Shown here: piece after piece, positions 1 through 6,560 of the stretch
Layout: the number at the start of each line of letters is the position of its first letter
Position numbering within the stretch: position 1 is the stretch's first letter
Assembly (NCBI GenBank): GCA_031269595.1
Contig: JAISYX010000009.1
Coordinates: 1 to 39,720 of the forward strand
Length of the DNA stretch: 39,720 nt
From: Oscillospiraceae bacterium
GTDB lineage: Bacteria; Bacillota; Clostridia; Oscillospirales; Acutalibacteraceae
Direction of reading: 5' to 3'
Notes under the pieces: model-generated
The model's input: only the letters and a program-made list of their open reading frames with translations
What the model was told of the DNA's origin: nothing
Databases searched by the model: none
Translations under genes and position numbers: made by a program

Positions 1-12
1 TTACAAAAACCC

Positions 13-41
13 TTGCAAAAACTGCAAAAAAGGAGTATAAT
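13..41 (+). promoter_or_regulatory. Sigma-A type promoter of the Rpn locus
   Basis: TTGCAA (13-18) and TATAAT (36-41) are separated by 17 bp. The likely transcript starts near 48, just ahead of the AAAGGTGA ribosome binding site at 51-58. The upstream flank is cut by the window edge, so other control elements cannot be seen. Confidence 0.7.
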
Positions 42-63
42 ATTATCATAAAAGGTGATTTCA

Positions 64-1029
64 ATGACCTTACTCTCCGCACGCTCAGATTACATTTTTA
101 AATTAATATTTGCCGATGAGCGCAATTTAAACTGCCTGCAAAACTTTTTACAGGCTGTGCTAAACCTTCAACACGATGAATTCACAGGCCTGAAAATAAC
201 AGATCCATTCCTGCAAAGGGAATCCCTTGACGATAAATTGGGCATCTTAGATGTAAAGGTTGAAACCACCAGCGGACAGCGCATAGACATTGAAATCCAG
301 CTGTGGGATATGCCCGATATGCGCAGCAGAATCACCTATTATCTCAGCAACATGGTAACGGAGCAGCTTAGTTCGGGGAGTCCATACAGAGATTTATGCA
401 GAGCTGTTAGCATTGTGATAGTAGACTATCCGCTGCTTAAGGAGACACAGAACCACCATGCAGTATTCCAAATGATAGAGAAAACTGAGCACTTTCCATT
501 TAATGATTTAATGGAGATAAATGTATTGGATTTAACTAAAATTCCGCAGAATCAAAGCGGAGACCTTATAAATTGGATGAAATTTTTAAAAGCAGAGCGA
601 GAGGAGGAATTCGAAGTGTTAGCAAAAACAAACACCGCCATAGGTCAGGCATACACAGTCTTGCGTGAGCTAAGTGATGATGAAGTCACACGTTTGCGCA
701 ATGAATCTTACTTGAAAGCTAAAAGGGATGAGTGGTCACGGGTGGCGGGGGCACGAGAGGAAGGCTTGGAAGAAGGCTTGCAGAAAGGACTAGAAGAAGG
801 ACTTCAAAAAGGTCGTACAGAAGGTTTGCAAAAAGGCATCCAAAAAGGCTTGCAGAAGGGTATACAAAAAGGCCGTGCGGAAGGCCGTGCCGAAGGCTTG
901 CAAAAAGGCGAAATACTTGGCATAACAAAGCTAATATTAGCTATGGCAAAAAACAACGGGATAAGTGCGGAAGACATCTCCTCACTCACAGGCATTCCCC
1001 TATCGCAGGTTGAGGAGATTTTGAAATGA
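64..1029 (+). CDS. Rpn/YhgA-like PD-(D/E)XK nuclease family protein
   Basis: A 321-residue member of the Rpn family (recombination-promoting nuclease, formerly 'putative transposase'). The start is ATG 64, preceded by AAAGGTGA; the in-frame GTG at 55 lies inside that Shine-Dalgarno sequence and is unlikely. The N-terminus reads SARSDYIFKLIFADERN, the hallmark opening of the family. The PD-(D/E)XK core is seen as LDVKVE (D63) followed by IDIEIQ (E77, Q79). The second half carries a DEW-rich helical segment, then about seven degenerate (E/Q)(E/K)G-type heptads (residues about 232-284), then a short helix-turn-helix-like tail ending in GIPLSQVEEILK. Family members act as DNA endonucleases and have been linked to recombination and phage defence. 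The reading frame is intact, so it is probably functional. It overlaps the next gene by 4 bp (ATGA). Confidence 0.88.
   Translation: MTLLSARSDYIFKLIFADERNLNCLQNFLQAVLNLQHDEFTGLKITDPFLQRESLDDKLGILDVKVETTSGQRIDIEIQLWDMPDMRSRITYYLSNMVTEQLSSGSPYRDLCRAVSIVIVDYPLLKETQNHHAVFQMIEKTEHFPFNDLMEINVLDLTKIPQNQSGDLINWMKFLKAEREEEFEVLAKTNTAIGQAYTVLRELSDDEVTRLRNESYLKAKRDEWSRVAGAREEGLEEGLQKGLEEGLQKGRTEGLQKGIQKGLQKGIQKGRAEGRAEGLQKGEILGITKLILAMAKNNGISAEDISSLTGIPLSQVEEILK
616..1029 (+). CDS. Candidate internal in-frame short Rpn product (RpnS-like)
   Basis: Codon 185 of the nuclease gene is a GTG at 616 in the same frame, preceded by GAGGAGG (601-607) with 8 nt spacing. This is one of the best ribosome binding sites in the window, yet it lies inside a coding region. 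Initiation there would yield a 137-residue protein lacking the nuclease core and keeping the C-terminal helical and repeat domain. In E. coli, Rpn genes are known to express such an internal small protein that binds and restrains the full-length nuclease. The downstream gene at 1026 begins at exactly the homologous residue, which independently supports this as a real start. No expression evidence exists here. Confidence 0.5.
   Translation: MLAKTNTAIGQAYTVLRELSDDEVTRLRNESYLKAKRDEWSRVAGAREEGLEEGLQKGLEEGLQKGRTEGLQKGIQKGLQKGIQKGRAEGRAEGLQKGEILGITKLILAMAKNNGISAEDISSLTGIPLSQVEEILK
757..909 (+). repeat. Coding heptad minisatellite in the Rpn C-terminus
   Basis: Degenerate units of about 12-21 bp, of the type GAAGGCTTGCAAAAAGG, encode alternating EEGLQKG, RTEGLQKG and IQKG modules. 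Such glycine/charged heptads are common in Rpn proteins and probably form a long helix used for oligomerisation. The repetition opens long non-coding frames on both strands, which should not be annotated. Confidence 0.8.
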
Positions 1030-1322
1030 CAGACCAAACAAATAACGCCATAGGTCAAGCATATGCATTCTTGCGTGAGTTAAGTGAGGACGAGGCCGTC
1101 CGTCTGCGCAATGAATCTTACCTGAAAGCTAAGAGGGACGAGTGGTCACGGGTAGCTGGTGCACGAGAGGAAGGCTTAGAAGAAGGCTTGCAAAAAGGTC
1201 GTGCGGAAGGCCGTGAAGAGCTTATACGCTTGATGTCGCAAAACGGTGTAACTCCAGAAGACATCTCCTCACTCACAGGCATTCCCCTATCTCAGGTTGA
1301 GGATATTTTGAAGGCCACATAG
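1026..1322 (+). CDS. Stand-alone Rpn C-terminal domain protein (candidate antitoxin paralog)
   Basis: A 98-residue protein almost identical to the C-terminal part of the preceding nuclease. The shared blocks are NAIGQAYAFLRELSEDE, LRNESYLKAKRDEWSRVAG, AREEGLEEGLQKGRAEGR and ISSLTGIPLSQVEDILK. It lacks the whole nuclease core and most of the heptads. ATG 1026 overlaps the upstream TGA (ATGA) and is preceded by GAGGAG (1012-1017) at 8 nt, so translation is probably coupled. The first residues align with the internal GTG 616 of the nuclease gene, so the duplication starts at that internal initiation site. The likely role, by analogy with E. coli RpnS, is to bind the nuclease and block its activity. 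A simple pseudogene fragment is the alternative, but the frame and the start signals are intact. Confidence 0.75.
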   Translation: MTDQTNNAIGQAYAFLRELSEDEAVRLRNESYLKAKRDEWSRVAGAREEGLEEGLQKGRAEGREELIRLMSQNGVTPEDISSLTGIPLSQVEDILKAT

Positions 1323-1352
1323 CTTTAACATCTAAATTCAACAACTCAAAAG

Positions 1353-1393
1353 CCTGCTCAAGCTCTCTTGCATTAGGGGCTTGAGCAGGTTTT
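1353..1393 (+). terminator. Rho-independent terminator after the Rpn pair
   Basis: An 11-bp perfect stem, CCTGCTCAAGC (1353-1363) with GCTTGAGCAGG (1379-1389), is followed by TTTT and preceded by AAAA. It lies between the Rpn pair and addB and separates the two transcripts. Confidence 0.85.
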
Positions 1394-1420
1394 AAAGCAT
1401 ACGCAAAGGAGCTAACCGCC

Positions 1421-4400
1421 ATGCTAACAATTATAAAAGGCCGCTCAGGCAGCGGCAAGACTGCGTTTATAACAAGCAAGCTGCGCTTGTTGGCAGAGGC
1501 GGGCAAGCCCTGTATCCTGCTGGTGCCGGAGCAGTGCTCCTTTGCTGCGGAGAGAGAGGTGCTCGCAGCTCTAGGCCCTCAGCTGCTGCAAAATGTAGAG
1601 GTGCTCAGCTTTGCCCGCCTGTGCGAAAGGATATTCCGCCAAACCGGCTTCCCAAGGGGGGAGAGGATAAACGAGAGCGGGCGCACCCTTCTTATACGGC
1701 AGGCTGTAGAGGAGCTAAAGGACAGCTTAAAGCTGTACACCCGCAGCAACAGCGGCTTTTTAACTCTGCTCAGCGAGTTCATAGCTCAGGCCAAAACCCG
1801 CTGTATAAGCCCCGAGGACTTAATTGCAGCAGAGGTTAGCGGTACGCTTAAGGCAAAGCTCAAGGAGCTTGCGCTGATTTACGCCGCCTATGAGGCACTG
1901 ACCGCCCAAACAGGGGCAGACCCAAGGGACGACATTGACCACGGTGCAGAGAGACTTAAAGGCAGCCGCTTTTTTGAGGGCTACAGCCTCTTTTTTGACT
2001 CCTTTGAGGGCTTTTCTGAGCAGGAATACGGTGTTTTAAAAGAGCTTTTCATGCAGACGGAGAGTGTTTACATAAGCCTTACTCTGCCCCCCTTTGTGCA
2101 GGAGGATACCCAGAGCGGCAGCATCTTCTCCCCTGTTTTTAAAACTGAGGCTAGGCTTAAAATGCTGGCTAAGGAGTGCGGCCTTGCAGTTGCCGCAGCT
2201 GTGGAGCTGCAAGGGGGCAATCGCTTTAAAGCTCCTGCCCTTAAGGTGCTGGAGCAGGGCATATTCCAATATTCCGGCGTTAGCTCACAGGATTCGCAGG
2301 GGGTGCGAATTCTGGCCGCTCTAAGCCCCTATCAGGAGTGTGAGGCCGCCGCCGCTGAGATAAGCCGCCTTGTGCGTGAAAAGGGCTTTCGCTACAGGGA
2401 TATAGCCATTATCACCCGTGATTTTGAGAGCTATGCCTCTACACTGGAGCTTGTGTTTAAAAAGTATAATATCCCCTTGTTTATGGACACAAGAGCCTCT
2501 GTTGAAGCAATGCACCTGTTCAGGTTTGTTTTAACCGCCCTTAAATGCATAACAGGGGGCTTGCAAGGGGAGGAGCTTTTGCGCCTTGCCAAAACAGGCC
2601 TGTTGGGCTTGGATACATCCGCTGTGGCTCTGCTAGAAAATTACGTTCTGCTATGGCGTATTTCAGGCAGGGGCTGGCGTGAGCCCTTTAAGCAGAATCC
2701 CCACGGCTTTGCCTCAAGCGCAGCTTTAGATTATTCCGACGAGCTGGAGCGGCTTAACTCCTACAGAGAGGCCGTAATCGCCCCTCTGCTGCACCTTGAA
2801 GAGAGGGCACAGGCCGATTCCACAGGAGCAGGGCTTGCAAGGGCTCTTTATTTAATGCTGGAGGAAGCGGGTGTCGGCACGGCATTGGCGGGCTTTTCGG
2901 CCAAGCTGTGTGAGCAGGGCGACGAGGAGGCTGGAGATTTAGGCCTTAGAAGCTGGGAGCTGCTTATGGATTTGCTGGACGAGGCCGCAAATCTGATAGG
3001 CGCAAGCAGCATATCCCTAAACGAATTCGCCGAGCTGCTCCAGCTTATGGTGGCCTCCTCTGACATGGGCTTTATCCCCCAAGGGCTGGACGAGGTCACG
3101 GCGGGTTCTGCTGAGCGCATACGTCCAGATGCGCCTAAAATCGTATGGGTTTTGGGGCTTAATGAGGGCGTGTTCCCTGCAAGGGTTAGCTCAGGCATAC
3201 TTATAAACGATAAGGAAAGAGGCATTTTGGAGCAGGCAAGCCTTAATCTATTTGAACCAATTGAGGAGACTGCCCTCAAGGAGAGGTTCTTGGTGTATAA
3301 AACCCTCAGCTATGCAAGCGAGAGGCTGTATCTCAGCTTTTCTAAAACGGGCAGAGACGGCAGTGCACAGGAGAAATCCGAGGTCATAGCCGAGCTTAAA
3401 AGCATTTTTACGACGCTTAGCGTTGAGGAGATAGAGGGCTTTGGGGCTGAGTTTTTTGCTTGCAGCCCCGCCTCCGCCTTTGAGCGCATGGCGGCGGGCT
3501 TTAAGGAGCACACGCCCCTTAGCAGAGCCTTGCAGGGCTATTTTAACAAGGCGGAGGCCTGGAGCGGGAAGTCCGCCGCATTGGAGGCGGCCGCAAGCCG
3601 CAAGCCCGCACATTTTGAAAATGACGAGCTTGCACGCAGTCTGTTTGGGCAGAGCATGAGGCTCTCTGCCACTAGAGTTGACAGCTATCACGATTGCCGC
3701 TTTAAATACTTCTGCAAATACGGCATAAAGGCCAATCCACGCACAAAGGCCGATTTTGACCCAATGCAGTATGGTCTTGTGGTGCATGATATACTTGAAA
3801 AGCTGATAAAGCGTCACGGCGGCAAGGGTTTAACGACGCATAGCAGTTCCGAGCTTAAAGCTGAGGTACTTGTTCTCCTAGAAGCCTATTTGGAAGAAAA
3901 GCTGGGGGGCGCAGAGGGCAAAAGCCCACGCTTTATGTACCAGTTCTTCCGAGTGGCAGATACAGCCGCACTCCTTCTGGCACGCATGGGCAGGGAGTTT
4001 GCTCAAAGCGAATTTGAACCCGTAGATTTTGAGCTGCCCATATCTGATGAAGCGGGTGCAGTTAAGCCCATTATGCTGCAAACGGCGCAGGGCGGCAGTA
4101 TAGCCGTAAAGGGCGTGGTTGACAGGGTTGATAAAATGGAGCGCAACGGTATAAGCTACATACGCATAGTTGACTATAAAACAGGCAGCAAGGAGTTTAA
4201 GCTGGACGAGGTTTTGTATGGCTTAAACCTGCAAATGCTCATCTATTTAACCGCAATTTGGCAAAATGGCGGCGAAAAATACGGCAAGGTGCGCCCCGCC
4301 GGAGTTCTCTATTTAAACACAAAGCCCACAGCCGACAAAAAAAGTGAGGACGGTATCCCCACTTTTAACTGCTCAGGCTTGATTCTTAATGATATAGAGG

Positions 4401-4741
4401 TGCTGCAGGGCATGGAACAGGGTTTAGGCGGTGTGTTTATCCCTGTGGCAAGCAAAAAGGACGGTGCGTTTAAATCCTATGAGAGCCTTGCAAGCCTTGA
4501 GGAGATGGGCGTTTTGGCAAGGCATATAGAGGATATGCTTAAAAGCATGGCCGAGAGCCTGCACAGCGGCAGCATTGAGGCCGAGCCCTTTAACGCAGGC
4601 GAGAGGTGTGAGCTGTGCGATTATCGTGCTGTGTGCGGCCACGAGGAGGAGGACGGAGGCAGGCCTTATAATAAATTTGATAGGGATGCTGTGTTTGAGA
4701 TGCTGGGTCAAGCCGCTAACTCTACCGCCTTGCAGCAATAA
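1421..4741 (+). CDS. addB: ATP-dependent helicase/deoxyribonuclease subunit B
   Basis: An 1106-residue AddB, the partner of AddA in RecBCD-type processing of double-strand breaks and in Chi-regulated recombination. ATG 1421 follows AAAGGAG (1405-1411). The N-terminus has a Walker A (GRSGSGKTAF). The C-terminal RecB-type nuclease is recognised by IVDYKTG (D918, K920). The iron-sulfur staple is complete: C759 (with C765 close by), then C1063-x2-C1066-x5-C1072, the same spacing as in the B. subtilis protein. Length is close to that family's norm (about 1160). It is not next to addA, which lies about 19.6 kb downstream on the same strand; in most Firmicutes the two are adjacent. Its last 20 bp overlap the convergent DUF3791 gene. 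Confidence 0.95.
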   Translation: MLTIIKGRSGSGKTAFITSKLRLLAEAGKPCILLVPEQCSFAAEREVLAALGPQLLQNVEVLSFARLCERIFRQTGFPRGERINESGRTLLIRQAVEELKDSLKLYTRSNSGFLTLLSEFIAQAKTRCISPEDLIAAEVSGTLKAKLKELALIYAAYEALTAQTGADPRDDIDHGAERLKGSRFFEGYSLFFDSFEGFSEQEYGVLKELFMQTESVYISLTLPPFVQEDTQSGSIFSPVFKTEARLKMLAKECGLAVAAAVELQGGNRFKAPALKVLEQGIFQYSGVSSQDSQGVRILAALSPYQECEAAAAEISRLVREKGFRYRDIAIITRDFESYASTLELVFKKYNIPLFMDTRASVEAMHLFRFVLTALKCITGGLQGEELLRLAKTGLLGLDTSAVALLENYVLLWRISGRGWREPFKQNPHGFASSAALDYSDELERLNSYREAVIAPLLHLEERAQADSTGAGLARALYLMLEEAGVGTALAGFSAKLCEQGDEEAGDLGLRSWELLMDLLDEAANLIGASSISLNEFAELLQLMVASSDMGFIPQGLDEVTAGSAERIRPDAPKIVWVLGLNEGVFPARVSSGILINDKERGILEQASLNLFEPIEETALKERFLVYKTLSYASERLYLSFSKTGRDGSAQEKSEVIAELKSIFTTLSVEEIEGFGAEFFACSPASAFERMAAGFKEHTPLSRALQGYFNKAEAWSGKSAALEAAASRKPAHFENDELARSLFGQSMRLSATRVDSYHDCRFKYFCKYGIKANPRTKADFDPMQYGLVVHDILEKLIKRHGGKGLTTHSSSELKAEVLVLLEAYLEEKLGGAEGKSPRFMYQFFRVADTAALLLARMGREFAQSEFEPVDFELPISDEAGAVKPIMLQTAQGGSIAVKGVVDRVDKMERNGISYIRIVDYKTGSKEFKLDEVLYGLNLQMLIYLTAIWQNGGEKYGKVRPAGVLYLNTKPTADKKSEDGIPTFNCSGLILNDIEVLQGMEQGLGGVFIPVASKKDGAFKSYESLASLEEMGVLARHIEDMLKSMAESLHSGSIEAEPFNAGERCELCDYRAVCGHEEEDGGRPYNKFDRDAVFEMLGQAANSTALQQ

Positions 4742-4922
4742 GCTCCTCAATATCCTCAACAAGATAGCTTGCGCCCAGTGTGTGCAGAACATCATAGTGG
4801 GTGCTAAGGTAATCCAGCACGCCGTATTCCTTGAACAGCTTAAAGGCCTCTATTCCCTTAAGCTGATGTTTGTTTTTATAGCATTCAAGGCAAAAAACCT
4901 TGAAGTGTGCAGTATGTCTCAC
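4722..4922 (-). CDS. DUF3791 family small protein
   Basis: 66 residues resembling the DUF3791 family, with a typical GIEAFKLFKEYGVLDYL...YDVLHTLG..YLVEDIEELI pattern predicted to be all-helical. The start is GTG 4922, with GGAGG (4932-4936, read on the minus strand) 9 nt upstream. It is the last gene of a minus-strand cassette behind the DUF3990 gene and the 74-residue gene, 16 bp after the latter. DUF3791 and DUF3990 genes recur together in gut Clostridia. The molecular role is unknown; a neutralising or adaptor partner of the DUF3990 protein is a guess based on this linkage. The 3' end overlaps addB by 20 bp. Confidence 0.75.
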   Translation of the reverse strand: MRHTAHFKVFCLECYKNKHQLKGIEAFKLFKEYGVLDYLSTHYDVLHTLGASYLVEDIEELIAARR

Positions 4923-4938
4923 CGCTCAACGCCTCCAA

Positions 4939-5163
4939 TCAATATTCAGGCAGAATCAGCTTGCCTGTTGCAGCCTCCTGCTGCCAAAGCTCATACAGCA
5001 GGGGGACGCTGTAATGCCAAACCTTGGTTTTTTCGGTTTCCAGCTCTGCGTAAAGCTTTGAGGTGTATAGCCTTTCCATGGCTTGGTCTTCTTCAAGCTT
5101 TTCTTCAAGAGCTATTTTTTCAACCAAAGCTGCTGAGATAGTCTGCAAAAGCATTTCAAACAT
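4939..5163 (-). CDS. Small helical protein of the DUF3990/DUF3791 cassette
   Basis: 74 residues: an N-terminal helix MFEMLLQTISAALVEKIA, then MERLYTSKLYAELETEKTKVWH, then SVPLLYELWQQEAATG. From memory, proteins with the YxSKxYxxLExExTKxWHxS...LYELW pattern often accompany DUF3990 and DUF3791 genes, but I cannot name a family. ATG 5163 is chosen by analogy with the other two leader-controlled genes, since it lies 6 nt after GGTG. The in-frame ATG at 5175 is the loop AUG of the leader hairpin and would add MVFK. It is 16 bp upstream of the DUF3791 gene and about 100 bp downstream of the DUF3990 gene, with leader copy A in between. Confidence 0.65.
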   Translation of the reverse strand: MFEMLLQTISAALVEKIALEEKLEEDQAMERLYTSKLYAELETEKTKVWHYSVPLLYELWQQEAATGKLILPEY

Positions 5164-5250
5164 TTTAAACACCATGTGTTAGAGAGCCCGCACACCAACA
5201 TTATATAAAAAAGTAACTGCGGTGCCTGCGTCTCTACCTTTCGTATTTTT
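5163..5250 (-). promoter_or_regulatory. Conserved nadA-type leader element, copy A
   Basis: Read on the minus strand, it starts at ACGAAAGGTAGAGACGCAGG, continues through an A/T-rich loop to GGTGTGCGGGCTCTCT and ends in ACACATGGTGT. It is nearly the same as copy B before nadA (16404-16490) along its length and is related to copy C (5761-5846). Possible stem pairs are CACC/GGTG, CGCA/TGCG and GAGA/TCTC with GG and GGC bulges, then the short hairpin ACAC-AUG-GUGU. The GGUG in this last hairpin is the only SD-like sequence before ATG 5163. No strong promoter is visible just upstream (a possible TTGATG at 5263-5268 overlaps the DUF3990 stop), so it may act inside a polycistronic RNA. Confidence 0.7.
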
Positions 5251-5265
5251 TCAAACTACTTTCCA

Positions 5266-5760
5266 TCAAATTAAGCCCCCTAAAGCCTCGCAGCTGATAA
5301 AGCGGCAGTATTTAAGCGATTCCTCTGTATGAAAGAGAATTTGGTCAAACAATTCCTCTACCTTTAATCTTTGTATGGCGTATTCTCTGTCATAAACTCC
5401 TGTTTCATAAAACTGAACCACAGAATAAACCTTGTCGTTTGCAACAGGGCCAAATACAATATCATAGGGCTTAGGCACTTTGCGCCCGTTTCGGTTAGCA
5501 CAAACAAAATCAAGCCATTCACTGCTTGGCTTTTCAAAACGGAGAATGTCAAGCGTTTGCATTGCCGCCTCAAGGTCAAAGTCATATATAGAGAGGCTTG
5601 GGCTTTTAGGCTCACGGCGTTCGGCCACTCTGGCTGCCCATTTTACAGCCTGCTCCCTTTGTGATGTGGCATAAAAGCCTGTGCCAAAATCCAGCATGCG
5701 CCCGCTTTCAAGAATTTTAGGATGCTCTACAACAACATTACTGCCATGATAAATTATCAT
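5266..5760 (-). CDS. DUF3990 protein, predicted ADP-ribosyltransferase-like fold
   Basis: 164 residues. The start is ATG 5760, 5 nt after the GGTG that ends leader copy C. The N-terminus MIIYHGSNVVVEHPKI, then GFYATSQREQAVKWA, and the C-terminal DQILFHTEESLKYCRF match DUF3990. I recall this family as part of the ADP-ribosyltransferase clan; YHG, GFYAT and the DQ..FHTEE element would then be the beta-1, beta-2 and beta-5 active-site positions of an H-Y-E/Q type transferase using NAD+. Activity and target are unknown. It heads a minus-strand cassette with a 74-residue and a DUF3791 protein, under a consensus promoter (5871-5899) and a leader shared with nadA. A divergent gene for a lipoprotein begins 240 bp away. 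Confidence 0.78.
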   Translation of the reverse strand: MIIYHGSNVVVEHPKILESGRMLDFGTGFYATSQREQAVKWAARVAERREPKSPSLSIYDFDLEAAMQTLDILRFEKPSSEWLDFVCANRNGRKVPKPYDIVFGPVANDKVYSVVQFYETGVYDREYAIQRLKVEELFDQILFHTEESLKYCRFISCEALGGLI

Positions 5761-5846
5761 ATTGACACCATGTGTCAGAGACCCCCACACAAAACATTAT
5801 TAAAAATATTTTGCTGGGATTCCTGCGTCCTTTCTGAGTTCTTTTT
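5761..5846 (-). promoter_or_regulatory. Conserved nadA-type leader element, copy C
   Basis: This is the more diverged copy. On the minus strand it reads GAAAGGACGCAGGAATCCCAG, an A/T-rich loop, GTTTTGTGTGGGGGTCTCT and the hairpin TGACAC-ATG-GTGTCA (5763-5777 on the plus strand). The terminal hairpin shows compensatory changes relative to copy B (AAACAC/GTGTTT). The central stem is replaced by a different pairing (CCCA/TGGG, CAAAA/TTTTG). The loop ATG opens a mini-ORF of four codons (M V S I) whose TGA overlaps the DUF3990 start as ATGA. Confidence 0.65.
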
Positions 5847-5870
5847 TAACTTACCGCCTCTTTTACCTCC

Positions 5871-5899
5871 ATTATACCCAAGCCGCCTTAAAATGTCAA
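5871..5899 (-). promoter_or_regulatory. Consensus promoter of the DUF3990 cassette
   Basis: On the minus strand a perfect TTGACA (5894-5899) and a perfect TATAAT (5871-5876) are separated by 17 bp. The predicted transcript starts near 5864 and carries leader copy C, giving about 100 nt of untranslated RNA. The -35 lies only 29 bp from the -35 of the divergent metal-regulated promoter at 5929. Confidence 0.85.
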
Positions 5900-5928
5900 A
5901 CAGAGCCCTATTATTTTCAAAAAATCTA

Positions 5929-5980
5929 TTGACATCCCAGCCAAAATAACATATAATATAGTTGAGCAATCAATCAACTA
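5929..5980 (+). promoter_or_regulatory. Promoter and ArsR-family operator of the lipoprotein gene
   Basis: TTGACA (5929-5934), 17 bp, TATAAT (5952-5957), directly followed by the perfect dyad TAGTTGA-N8-TCAACTA (5959-5980) over the start-point region. The surrounding 63 bp (5916-5978) match 6479-6541, before the repressor gene, at all but three positions. The dyad has the TGA-N8-TCA core typical of CadC/SmtB/CzrA sites. Confidence 0.85.
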
Positions 5981-5998
5981 ATGTGAGGATAAATCAAA

Positions 5999-6469
5999 AT
6001 GAAAAAGTCTATTTTAAAGCATATTATTAGCTGCATTACTCTAATTGTTGTTGCCGGCATGTTCCTTGTCTCGTGCAAAATCGGCGAGCAGAAGGTTACC
6101 GCTTATCGCTACACCTTTACATCCGAGGGGCGGGTTGCAGAGCCTTTCGATAAAGCGGCTCTTGTTGAAGGAGGCGTCGGCGTCGGCTATGACTGTGACC
6201 AGGAAAATAGCAAAGAAATCTTTTTTGTAAACAGTGAAGGTGAAGTATTAAAGAATGAAAAGCAGATTGTTATTTTTGCAACTAATTTGCTTGAATCCAG
6301 ATACAGTAAAGAGAGCATGAAAGAGTTCAAGCGTGTTTTTATAGATTATCATAGCAACAATGTTTTTGTGGTTTCGTTTGGCTTAGGCGAGGGTTGGGCC
6401 GGCGGAGGCTCTAGCATAGCAGTTCAAAGAGACACTGGTAAAGTGTTGTTAATATGGGCAGGGGAATAG
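5999..6469 (+). CDS. Putative lipoprotein, metal-sensor controlled; NTF2-fold-immunity-like C-terminus
   Basis: 156 residues. ATG 5999 follows GAGG (5985-5988). The N-terminus MKKSILKHIISCITLIVVAG leads to a lipobox FLVSC with the cysteine at residue 26, so the protein is probably anchored to the outer face of the membrane. The C-terminal half, ATNLLESRYSKE...VFVVSFGLG...GGGSSIAVQRDTGKVLLIW, resembles the layout of NTF2-fold immunity proteins; I hold this loosely. It has its own copy of the promoter and dyad that control the downstream repressor, so it is expected to be derepressed by the same metal. It could be a periplasmic-side metal-stress protein or an immunity-like protein; the sequence does not decide. 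Confidence 0.7.
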   Translation: MKKSILKHIISCITLIVVAGMFLVSCKIGEQKVTAYRYTFTSEGRVAEPFDKAALVEGGVGVGYDCDQENSKEIFFVNSEGEVLKNEKQIVIFATNLLESRYSKESMKEFKRVFIDYHSNNVFVVSFGLGEGWAGGGSSIAVQRDTGKVLLIWAGE

Positions 6470-6491
6470 TTGAAATTTTTCAAAAAATCTA

Positions 6492-6541
6492 TTGACATTT
6501 CCGCCAAAATAACATATAATATAGTTGAGCAATCAATCAAC
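6492..6541 (+). promoter_or_regulatory. Autoregulatory promoter/operator of the metal repressor
   Basis: TTGACA (6492-6497), 17 bp, TATAAT (6515-6520), then AGTTGA-N8-TCAAC (6523-6541). A TTG inside the dyad (6525) opens the longest frame of the repressor but cannot be a sensible start, because the transcript itself begins there. Confidence 0.85.
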
Positions 6542-6560
6542 CGTCGTTGTGGAGGAAATT

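Noticed and set aside
732-1058. Overlapping frames in the Rpn repeat region
   Set aside because: They are by-products of the GAAGGCTTGCAAAAAGG repeats.
64-1322. The Rpn pair as part of an insertion sequence
   Set aside because: Despite the old label 'putative transposase', no terminal inverted repeats or target duplication are seen. The locus has its own promoter and terminator.
3248-3817. 189-codon minus-strand frame inside addB
   Set aside because: Shadow of a strongly supported gene, with low-complexity translation and no start signal.
4575-5141. 188-codon plus-strand frame across the addB end and the DUF3791 genes
   Set aside because: It overlaps three better supported genes and its translation matches no family.
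5163-5250. The nadA-type leader as a known riboswitch (c-di-GMP-I, preQ1, NAD+-I/II)
   Set aside because: ACGCAGG superficially recalls c-di-GMP-I, but the GGGCAAACC-type core and receptor are absent. The preQ1-I and NAD+-II core sequences as I remember them do not match.
6525-6560. TTG 6525 as the start of the metal repressor
   Set aside because: It lies inside the operator and at the transcription start. ATG 6561 has GGAGG at the right distance.
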